A stretch of 64,000 nucleotides of DNA from Plasmodiophora brassicae. Taxonomy: Eukaryota > Endomyxa: Phytomyxea > Phytomyxea > Plasmodiophorida. Position numbers and translations under genes: made by a program. The DNA lies in assembly GCA_036867785.1 (NCBI GenBank), contig CP145409.1, forward strand, positions 186,001-250,000, read 5' to 3'. Position 1 is the first letter of the stretch; the number at the start of each line of letters is the position of its first letter. This document shows positions 56,690-64,000 of the stretch, one piece after another. The notes below the pieces were generated by a model, which was not told where the DNA came from, did no database searches, and worked only from the letters and a program-made list of their open reading frames with translations.

Positions 56690-57258
56690 TCATCGGCCAG
56701 ATGGTGGCGGCTTACGCAGTGATAGTACAACATAATCTAACGTTCTCTGATGCATCCAGCTGTCATCTTGGCATCTCAAATTTGGCTTCGAGCCTTGTTT
56801 ACGATATCTGCTATCGGCTCGGTTGGCTTTAACTGTGCACAATAAGTTGAGTCATGTTGCCCGGTGGGCGACATTCACTCCAGTACGCCTGTGAAACAAT
56901 ACTGTCGGCGTCTGTGACTGGGTGAGCAACCCGTACCCGTCAGTACCCCCGATCTGTGTGGTGCCTTGGTCGAGCGACAGCGGTCAGCGGGATACGTCGA
57001 CCAGCAGCCAGCCGCAAAAAAAGGTGACGGCATCCCGGCGACGATGGCAACGCCGGAGCCCATGGACCAATACGTACTGCAATACACGGCTGCTCTCCTG
57101 CTCTGACGATTTCCCTGGTTCATATGTGGGACGCAACGACCACGAATGCAGTGATTTGTGTACAATTTAGATACGCGCCGGCAGTAGAGGATTGTCGACA
57201 CCGTTCGCTATCGGACGGTAGCCGATTATCGCTGGCTCTCCGCCCGCCAGGCTGTGAA
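56690..57258. other. Spacer between convergent genes
   Basis: About 570 bp between RsfS and the small coiled-coil gene. A short frame near 57045-57105 (MATPEPMDQYVLQYTAAL) could be an exon but has no supported partner. Nothing else is seen. Confidence 0.35.
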
Positions 57259-57822
57259 CTAGGTGTCGGCCTTGGACGCCAACGATTTGACGGATCGCGC
57301 AATGGGACGCGTCATCGCCATCATGGCTGCTCGCATCTCCTCAATGCGCTTCCACAGCTGTTCGTTCTGCTCCTTTTCCTTCAGCCATTTTGACTTGTAC
57401 TCGTTGGACGCTTTCTCGGTATCTCTGAGGGCGGCCCGCAGCGCTTCGATTCTGCGACGCTGGGCGACGAGCTTGCCTCGTAAAGCACCATCCACCATAC
57501 GCCTCGTGCTGGACACGTCTTCGGCCAGATTGCGCCACTCCTGATCAGCGATCGCCCGATTGGTAGTCGGCGAGTCGGCGGCGGTTCCCGCTGCGCTTGC
57601 ATCCTGGCCGTCGCTGTCATCGCTAGGAACGGAGCGTGCTCTCTTCACACGTCGCTTGTCGTCGTTCGCAACCGCATCCTTGTTCAGATTCGCATCGTTC
57701 TCGGCGCCTGGCTCGGCCTTGGATTCGCTGGCGTGCGGCGCATTGCCACCTCGTGTCCGGGCGCGTTTCGGTGGCCGGCTCTCGACCGCATCGGCGGCCA
57801 TCGATGTCACGACGGTGGACAT
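57259..57822 (-). CDS. Small nuclear coiled-coil protein, unknown
   Basis: Intronless, 187 residues. Two basic clusters (RPPKRARTRGG at residues about 17-27 and KRRVKRARS at about 56-64) look like nuclear localisation signals. Acidic, Ser-rich sequence between them (SDDSDGQDASAAG) is probably disordered. Residues about 90-165 form a coiled coil: DQEWRNLAEDVSSTRRMVDG, LRGKLVAQRRRIEALRAALR, KASNEYKSKWLKEKEQNEQL and WKRIEEMRAAMMAM. No family is recognised. The layout resembles small kinetochore or chromatin coiled-coil subunits, but that is speculation. Confidence 0.55.
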   Translation of the reverse strand: MSTVVTSMAADAVESRPPKRARTRGGNAPHASESKAEPGAENDANLNKDAVANDDKRRVKRARSVPSDDSDGQDASAAGTAADSPTTNRAIADQEWRNLAEDVSSTRRMVDGALRGKLVAQRRRIEALRAALRDTEKASNEYKSKWLKEKEQNEQLWKRIEEMRAAMMAMTRPIARSVKSLASKADT

Positions 57823-58674
57823 GTCGGTATCGACGGCGTTCGGATTCGCCCGTTGGAAATTGCTGTAGATCGATCCACGTATGAGTTCGAAGGTATGCGG
57901 CGATCCGATCGGTACCGAGGCGACCCACCGTTGCCGCGCAATGATGCCTAGGTGGAGAGAACGTTACCGGCGAGCGATGCTGCAGAGTCGTCGACAGGCG
58001 AACTTGATGGTCGCTCCAATTCTGGCTTGGGCTCCCAGCAGCAATATAAGCGACGAGCGGGTTGGATCGCGCACGCGTCCCGTCACAGAACAGTGGACGC
58101 CGCTCCTCCGACGATCCGCTGGGCCGCGTGCACGATATACTGGTGTGACAGACCCAGGGGACTCTGTGCCAGACAGCAATCTGCTCGGTGCGCGACCGAA
58201 TCCGCAATCCCAATCCGTATTCTGCGATAGCGAGAAGTGAAGCGCTCTTTCCGGAGGTTATTTGCGGGCCACGGCGAAACTGCGCCACGTTGTCACGCGC
58301 CATCACACAGATTGGCCGGGTCGGGTCCACGGCTGGACGAGTGCGGCTGACGGACCAACATTTTCGCGACGAACTGAACAACTTTCAAGCGAATTTCGCC
58401 ACGTTAGCCGTTGCAGCCAGCGGCAAGTAGCTGGCCGAACGCTGTCTTTGCACGTCGATTGCAGGTCGTGAGGTAAAAGGCCGAGCGGTTCAACGGCCGG
58501 ATATTGTTATTCCAGAAGCAATAGGCATACGCAAGCGGCCGGGCTGTCCATTTAGTGACGTGTGCGACGACCGTCAGCGACAGGCTGAAGTTGCCACCCA
58601 GTCATCCGTTTGCTTCGCTACTGAAATTCTATTTATAGAAATGTGAAATTCTCGGACACTCTCGGGAGGACGCC
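57823..58674. other. Spacer with a possible plus-strand gene
   Basis: About 850 bp between the starts of one minus gene and the end of another. Plus-strand segments near 58150-58240 (DSVPDSNLLGARPNPQSQSV) and 58290-58430 (QIGRVGSTAGRVRLTDQHFR, DELNNFQANFATLAVAASGK then stop) have coding-like composition and could be exons of a small gene. I could not join them or find a start. Alternative: non-coding. Confidence 0.3.
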
Positions 58675-59794
58675 CTAATACATATAGGATACAGCCAGGG
58701 CGACGACTGCAATAATGACCACAATAACGAGACGATCAGTCACCTCGGCAGTTGTCCATGAAGTTCGTTTGTTTGGCGACAGGTCAGCTGGCCTTTCCGA
58801 TTCGTTATTGCTGTCATTGTTCTGGGCGGCAGCTTCTTGCCGAGCGCGATACACCTGTGAACGATATCACGACTTCAGAATGCGCGACCAGCAATATGAC
58901 CAAGCTACGGCAGTGACCTCCTTATAATGTGGAAACAACTTGACGAAAACAGGGTTCTTGAGATTCGTTTCAAGTGATATTGCTGCAAGGTGCCGTTTCG
59001 TTTCCTGTGAATTACTCAGCCAACAAATATCTGTCAAACCATGTCAGAAATACCGTTGTCGTGTTGACACTGCCGAACGTAGGTGCCGTGTCCGTCATGA
59101 ATGACAGAAGCCCGGATAGGATAGACGATACACTCCACAGGCAACTCCACTCTGTAGCGAACCATCAACATCGTAACGCCAACGCCTCGAATCATACCCT
59201 ACACGAACCTTCAGGATCTGGGACAGTCAATTGGTGTAAGAAGTAGGCATTCATGCAGCATGCGATTCAACCCTACGGAAATCGCTCATTGACAAGCATA
59301 GACGCGTGTTCGGTTGAAATCGTCCGCTAGGTGTGATCATGAATATGCTGCGAATCTCGTTAGACGCGACTCGATAAACAGGAGCAGATCAAGGAGACCT
59401 GGGTGGCTTATAGGGATCTGTACGAAAGCACTCGGATCAGCGTATGCGATATCGTCGCGTAATGACAAAAGACAGTACGTACACTCAGAAGGAAACTTGA
59501 TTTTGCCATGATACACGCCACCTTCGTACGGCGAATCTGGAGGTCCGGTTACGACGTAATGCCACTCCAGGATATTGCTGTCAAGTGGGACGGCCTCGAT
59601 GTTCGGCACGGGGTCCTGCGAACGGCGTCAACCCTCGACTCATCCGCCAAAACCCAGGCAGGGACACAATACATCCAGGATCTTCTTGTACTCTTTCTTC
59701 AACCTCCTCTACAACAGCAGCACCCCGGTTCACACGCCGCCCAGCGTACGCGTATAACGGCATGACCTACCAGGCATGCCGCCGACGGTGCCAT
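58675..59794 (-). CDS. UBE2J2: ER-anchored ubiquitin-conjugating enzyme UBE2J2/Ubc6
   Basis: E2 of ER-associated degradation. Nine exons, none longer than about 200 nt. Exon 1 (59771-59794, 24 nt) encodes MAPSAACL. Then [11 protein letters not shown] joins [20 protein letters not shown] and [14 protein letters not shown] [21 protein letters not shown] 19-nt exon (59399-59417) supplies PYKPP. The next has [20 protein letters not shown] with the catalytic Cys. A 9-nt exon (59209-59217) completes SDF-HPE-EW. Then [40 protein letters not shown] and VKLFPHYKE. The last exon ends in a tail anchor, [20 protein letters not shown]. Every junction restores the UBE2J2 alignment (SDFHPDTWNPAWSVSTILTG in human). 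The HPN motif of other E2s is absent, as in this subfamily. Confidence 0.93.
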
Positions 59795-60220
59795 CGCCAG
59801 TGCGGCCACCACGATCCAAAAAAGTCAGTACGGCTTTGGCAGCTCAGCGGCAGCGCGACCGTGCGGACACACTTCACAACAAGCACACGCAGCGGCGACT
59901 TAATAGTGCATGACGAACCCGTCCGGCAAAAGGGCACGGCCCCGATTGTCTTTGGACGCGCGCGCCTCGTTCGGACAGTCGAGCGCTTGCAGAACAGTTA
60001 CTGCACACTACGAAGGTCGGTGGGCAACATCATTGCTCTCGAATATCACGTTTCGGTACGGGTTGCCTCCCCGCTGTGTGACGAGTCACGACAGTAATAT
60101 CTGCACTGTTTCTGGATTTTTCATGGGGCATTGGAATCTCGTCATTGGACGTCGGCTCGTATTGCGGCCGCTCACGATTACTTCGGGCTTACTTCGGTCT
60201 CTGGGCCCCACCACTGAACC
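59795..60220. other. Divergent promoter region
   Basis: About 425 bp between UBE2J2 (minus) and MIOX (plus). Open frames here lack motifs. It should hold both promoters. No repeats or RNA genes seen. Confidence 0.4.
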
Positions 60221-61346
60221 ATGAGCACGCTCGTGTATCAGGCAGCAGCGCCGCCGATGGTGACCGCTCCCAAGGTTGGGTTCCGCAACTACAAGAACAG
60301 CGCCCACCAGGTGCGTTGCGCCCGCATCACGAACCGCTCTCGTGCAATGCATAACTCCAGATGGCAGGCCCGGGTTGAGAAATTCTACGCGGAGCAGCAT
60401 GCCAAGCAGACGTTCGATTCCGTCAGGGCGATGGAGAAGCGGCACCTGCAATTCAACAAGGTCAAAATGGGCGCTTGGGAAGCCATTGAATATCTCGACA
60501 AGGTGGTCGACAGCAGCGACCCGGACACGGCCCTGACGCAGATCCAGCATGCTCTGCAGTCGGCAGAGGCGGCCAGGAAGTTGTACCCGGATATCGACTG
60601 GCTTCACCTGGTCGGCTTGATCCACGACCTTGGTAAGCTGCTGGCCGTGACAGATCCCGAGCGGAACCTGGTTGGCGATCCACAATGGGCCGTAGGTATG
60701 TGGGGGTCCTCTGCGGGCTTGTGGAATCCATTCTGAATTCGTGCATCAGTTGGCGATACGTTCCCCGTAGGGTGCAAGTTCGAAACCACCAACGTCCTGT
60801 GTGAATCGTTTGCTCACAATCCGGATAACGCGCATCCTGTGTATTCAACGCCTCTTGGCGTCTACAAGCCCAATTGCGGTCGGCTGTTGTGCCTTGTCTG
60901 TAAGTTGTTCACGGCCCTGAAGGATGCCATCAGGTCTTGACAACGTGAAGATGAGGTAAGCACAAGGACATAAGACTTTCTAAGCGATACGAGGGTTAAC
61001 GGGTTTCCAGTTGGGGCCACGACGAGTATCTCTACCAGGTATTGGTTCACAACGGGGCCATGTTGCCGCCACCGGCACTGGCCATCATCCGATACCATTC
61101 GTTCTACCCGTGGCACACCCAGAACGGGTATTGCCACCTGACCAATGCCCATGACGAAGAGATGAAGAAATGGTACGATGCGGAACCGATGCTCGGATCA
61201 GTGCCCTGATGGGCGTGATCAGGGTTCTCGTTTTCAACCAGTGCGACCTGTACTCGAAGGCGGACGAAACATGCGACGTCAACGCCCTGAAACCGTACTA
61301 CCAGGCACTCATCAAGAAGTACCTGCCCGAGGTGATTCAGTGGTGA
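60221..61346 (+). CDS. MIOX: Myo-inositol oxygenase
   Basis: Diiron enzyme that cleaves myo-inositol to D-glucuronate. Start MSTLVYQAAAPPMVTAPKVG at 60221. Exon 2 contains VEKFYAEQHAKQTFDSVRAM, then ALQSAEAARKLYPDIDWLHL and VGLIHDLGKLLAVTDPERNL, the HD-type iron site. Next come GDTFPVGCKFETTNVLCESF and NPDNAHPVYSTPLGVYKPNC, WGHDEYLYQVLVHNGAMLPP and ALAIIRYHSFYPWHTQNGYC, which hold the remaining His ligands. The end reads VLVFNQCDLYSKADETCDVN and YQALIKKYLPEVIQW, with the last Asp ligand. Four or more short introns. Length about 290 residues matches animals and plants. All recognisable metal ligands are present, so the enzyme should be active. Confidence 0.95.
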
Positions 61347-61612
61347 ACGGGCACCGACCACCACGAACCGCATGTCTAAACGCGTTCGAATTGTCCATGG
61401 TTCGCCGGTTCGTACATGTGCTACCGTGGTGGCATTGTTGTACGACAGCGATGGTACTGTCTGAGACTGGCTGGCAGCTCGGGTCCACATTGATCAACGC
61501 TGTGCACTGCCTGCCCGGTCGGTTGGGCTGGTCGCTGTGTCAGTGAGCACCGTCATAGTACTTGCTCGTCATTTGGGAAATTGGGGTTCTGGGTCTAGCC
61601 CAACCGTCCGCC

Positions 61613-62281
61613 ATGGCTATCATTCGCCGCCAATGGCTCGTGATCGCGATGGCCGCCTTGTTGGTCGTGCCGTCGCTCGGTGTTCAGTTCGACTACCTGG
61701 TCGGGCAACTCAGGAAGGAAGGCGAGAATGCGGAAGCGATGACAGTAGCCGCAGAACAGCTCGTCAACGAGGACGATGATTTCGCGACGATGACCAAAGT
61801 GGAAGACGACGACGACGACGACGATTTCACGATGATGGCCGCCGACGCCGTTTCTGAAGACGACGATGACTTTGCAACGCTGGCCGCTGACGCAGGCTAC
61901 GATGACGGGGATGAGTTTATGGTCCAGGAAGACGATGACCTCATGACCATGGTCGACGAAGTGTCCTCCGAATCCGACGAAGACTTCATGGTTGAGCAGG
62001 CGTTCTCCGAAGACGACGACGACGACGACCTCATGACCATGGTTGAGGAATCGTCCGCCGATGATGACGATGCCCTTGCACTGGTGGCCGAGGAGCAGTA
62101 CTCGGAAGACGACGACTTCGAGGTACTGGCCGAAGAGGAGGCCGGCGACGACGATGACGACGAGGAATTCCTGGCGCAGCAGGAGGACACGATGGAAGAT
62201 GGCGAGGCGACTCCAGCGCCGACCGGCGGATGGTTTAACTGGTGGCCGTTCGGTCGCTCGAACGCGGAGGAGCACAACTGA
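61613..62281 (+). CDS. Secreted highly acidic repeat protein
   Basis: Intronless, 222 residues. The N terminus MAIIRRQWLVIAMAALLVVP, SLG is a typical signal peptide. The mature part is built from irregular repeats of an acidic run followed by F/L-M/T-x-M/L and a small hydrophobic patch: EDDDFATMTKV, DDDFTMMAADAVSE, DDDDFATLAADAGY, EDDDLMTMVDEVSS, DDDDDDLMTMVEES and so on, about nine units. It ends with TPAPTGGWFNWWPFGRSNAE, an aromatic patch unlike the rest. No domain is recognised. Possible roles are calcium buffering, wall or matrix acidic protein, or an effector. An upstream in-frame Met at 61562 would remove the clean signal peptide start, so 61613 is preferred. Confidence 0.65.
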   Translation: MAIIRRQWLVIAMAALLVVPSLGVQFDYLVGQLRKEGENAEAMTVAAEQLVNEDDDFATMTKVEDDDDDDDFTMMAADAVSEDDDDFATLAADAGYDDGDEFMVQEDDDLMTMVDEVSSESDEDFMVEQAFSEDDDDDDLMTMVEESSADDDDALALVAEEQYSEDDDFEVLAEEEAGDDDDDEEFLAQQEDTMEDGEATPAPTGGWFNWWPFGRSNAEEHN

Positions 62282-62373
62282 TTCCTGGCATATGCACCCG
62301 ACATCCAGCTCACAGACGGTTTTGGTTTGCATTAAACGAATTTACTTTGGCTGGCGCCGCGCCTGCTCGTGCG

Positions 62374-64000
62374 CTACAGCGACCACATCTGCCTGACCTC
62401 GTCGGGGCTCATTGCACGGGAGGCGCCCGCGTGAATCGCTAACGGGGCCGGATCGTCTGCAGCGTCACCCGGGGCAGGATCATGGTGTTCCTTTTCACCG
62501 ACGGTGCCCAGCGAGCCTCCGATCACGGCCATCGGGTCGACATCCGCAAGGAACGCATCGGTCTGGTCGGAACCGACGCGAGCCTCCAGTGCATTGCAGA
62601 GTAGGACGGCGCCCTGGCGAACAGCAGGGTGCTGATGCAGCAGGCACGCCCTGACGAACGGCATCACGATGGCGACGGGGACCTCTGCGGTGCCGAACTC
62701 GCGCACGATCTCGTCCAAGGCCTGAAGTCGTCCCAGTCGCTGTCGCCAGTCGTCGCCAGAAGCGGTTAACGCGTTCAGGATCGCGGTCGGTCCAGCGTGC
62801 CAGTGCTCGATCAAGGCGCGAATCGCGTCGCGTCGAACGTCAGGACACCCGTCGCTGGCCAGGTTGATGCAAACTGGCAGAACGACGTCGAGTGTCGCCT
62901 GCCGGACGAGATGCAGAGCCATCCGACGAACGGGCCACGCCTTATCATGGGCTAGGAGACCAGCGATGCGATCCCTTCCGGCAACGACGACCTGGTCGTC
63001 GGGATAGTCGTCGATGATGGCACAGATTCGGGAGACGGCGTGTAATCGTCGTGATTGTGACGGGGACGCAAGGGCCGCCATCGTCGTCTGCTCGCCAAAC
63101 AGCTCAAACAGTGGGTGTACTTGATCCAGGTCTGGATCTGGTTGCCCATCGACATCATCCTTATCCAACGATGAGGCATCGATTCGCGGCGACGACGCCG
63201 ACGTCGGTTTGCCGGCGTGCTTGACCGGGGCCTCTGGCAGCAGATGACGAGGGTCTCTGCCATCGAGGTCGGCAACGGCACGCGTGGCACGTTCCAGAGC
63301 GCCGTTCAGGTCGGCAACGAAATCGCCAGGCGCATCGCCGGCCACCCTCGCCAGTCGACGTTCGCGTTCAACGACGCGTGCGTTGGACGCGATCTCGGCA
63401 ATCGTCGTCATGCAGACCGCGATGGCGCCGGCCTCAGCCTGCAGGCCGCGACCCAGGCACCGTTGACGTCGGCGCTGCAAGCGCTCCAGATGCTTCGTGC
63501 AGTAATCCGACAGTGCCTGGAACGGTCTGTCACCCGTCTCGTCCGCCAACAGCAGCAGGTCGCGATCGGCGACCAGGCCGACGTCGCACAGGATCCCATC
63601 TACCTTCTCGGATCGCCCTGCTCGACCAGGTTCGCCTCCGTCCGCCACCGTTGTACGTCGCGGGATGACGACTTCTCTGTCGTCGACCTCTACAGGGGCC
63701 GGAACGTGTCGCTTCCGCCCATGGACGCGCAGGGCGACGAGATGCACCTGGTTGTACGTGTTCGACTGGGCCTCGTGGCACCCGGCGACGGAGACGATGA
63801 GCCGATAACCGCAGGATGGAGACTCGAAGACGACGCGTCGTTGTTGCCGCCGGCCGATGGGTTCGAATTCGACCACGCCGATCCGTCGACGACGCCGGCC
63901 GTCGAACAGCACAACGGCGGTGGGCGTTGCGTTCGCAGCGACCACGATATCGATCCGGTCGACGATGGTGGGCCCGGGCAGGTCAACGGTCAGGTCGGCC
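62374..64000 (-). CDS. CEP104-like protein, 5' part beyond window
   Basis: The frame is open from the right edge to a stop at 62374, at least 540 residues, with no intron in this part. It begins inside a beta-rich domain (LPGPTIVDRIDIVVAANATP, then SNTYNQVHLVALRVHGRKRH), like the N-terminal jelly-roll of CEP104 (KYNIYNQVALVAINIIG). A coiled stretch follows (DYCTKHLERLQRRRQRCLGR), then a linker, then TOG/HEAT-type helices (PLFELFGEQTTMAALASPSQ, AWPVRRMALHLVRQATLDVV, CPDVRRDAIRALIEHW). The end is SPDEVRQMWSL. CEP104 sits at the ciliary tip and binds microtubule plus ends. CEP104's C-terminal zinc fingers are not present, so the protein is either a short relative or another jelly-roll/TOG protein. 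Confidence 0.45.
   Translation of the reverse strand, partial: ADLTVDLPGPTIVDRIDIVVAANATPTAVVLFDGRRRRRIGVVEFEPIGRRQQRRVVFESPSCGYRLIVSVAGCHEAQSNTYNQVHLVALRVHGRKRHVPAPVEVDDREVVIPRRTTVADGGEPGRAGRSEKVDGILCDVGLVADRDLLLLADETGDRPFQALSDYCTKHLERLQRRRQRCLGRGLQAEAGAIAVCMTTIAEIASNARVVERERRLARVAGDAPGDFVADLNGALERATRAVADLDGRDPRHLLPEAPVKHAGKPTSASSPRIDASSLDKDDVDGQPDPDLDQVHPLFELFGEQTTMAALASPSQSRRLHAVSRICAIIDDYPDDQVVVAGRDRIAGLLAHDKAWPVRRMALHLVRQATLDVVLPVCINLASDGCPDVRRDAIRALIEHWHAGPTAILNALTASGDDWRQRLGRLQALDEIVREFGTAEVPVAIVMPFVRACLLHQHPAVRQGAVLLCNALEARVGSDQTDAFLADVDPMAVIGGSLGTVGEKEHHDPAPGDAADDPAPLAIHAGASRAMSPDEVRQMWSL

Overview
This window is nuclear DNA from a compact, GC-rich, intron-dense eukaryote. Nearly every recognisable gene is broken by short GT-AG introns. 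Those I could place exactly are 49 to 82 nt long, mostly 53 to 59, and several carry a CTGAC/CTGAT-like branch point just before the acceptor. Genes lie on both strands, often 100 to 300 bp apart. Introns, a Pol III tRNA gene and eukaryote-only complexes (cohesin, HIR, exosome, SF3b, peroxin, GPI anchor, ER E2) exclude a prokaryote. Cilium-linked genes, abundant ankyrin and F-box proteins, secreted acidic proteins, a type III polyketide synthase and myo-inositol oxygenase would suit a biflagellate protist such as a plasmodiophorid (Plasmodiophora-like Rhizaria). That assignment is inference only. No rRNA, CRISPR, virus-like element or autonomous transposon was seen.

Layout, left to right. 0-10 kb: Msp1/ATAD1 AAA ATPase (-), type III polyketide synthase (+), SF3B6 (+), an unresolved multi-exon gene (+), calmodulin (-), RluA-type pseudouridine synthase (-), then a 380-bp inverted-repeat element. 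10-21 kb: tandem-HMG protein, zinc MDR dehydrogenase, a prenylated protein with PP1-docking motifs, a HIR3/CABIN1-like TPR protein (-), a 55-aa spliced membrane protein, PEX12 (-). 21-30 kb: a signal-peptide F-box/ankyrin protein, a tail-anchored protein and two large coiled-coil genes. 30-41 kb: NAGLU, a WBP11-like factor, an MDC1-like FHA/BRCT protein (-), a SAPS-domain protein, tRNA-Arg(ACG) (-). 41-52 kb: a membrane F-box protein, CC2D1/Lgd, a Tctex1 dynein light chain (-), PIG-B, RAD21 cohesin, a coiled-coil protein (-). 52-64 kb: a WD40 protein, exosome MTR3, RsfS/MALSU1, a small nuclear coiled-coil protein (-), UBE2J2 (-), MIOX, a secreted acidic protein, and the 3' part of a CEP104-like gene (-) running off the right edge.

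Most genes are ordinary single-copy housekeeping genes and do not form a pathway cluster. Some share a theme: membrane and protein quality control (Msp1, PEX12, UBE2J2, PIG-B, CC2D1), chromosome biology (HIR3, RAD21, MDC1-like), RNA (SF3B6, WBP11-like, MTR3, pseudouridine synthase) and cilium/cytoskeleton (Tctex1, CEP104-like, coiled-coil proteins). The less usual content is the polyketide synthase, the F-box proteins with signal peptide or membrane segments, the small prenylated PP1-docking protein, and the extreme exon fragmentation of UBE2J2, which includes a 9-nt exon. Exon coordinates given in evidence fields were read by hand; spans given without exons are approximate at internal splice sites.
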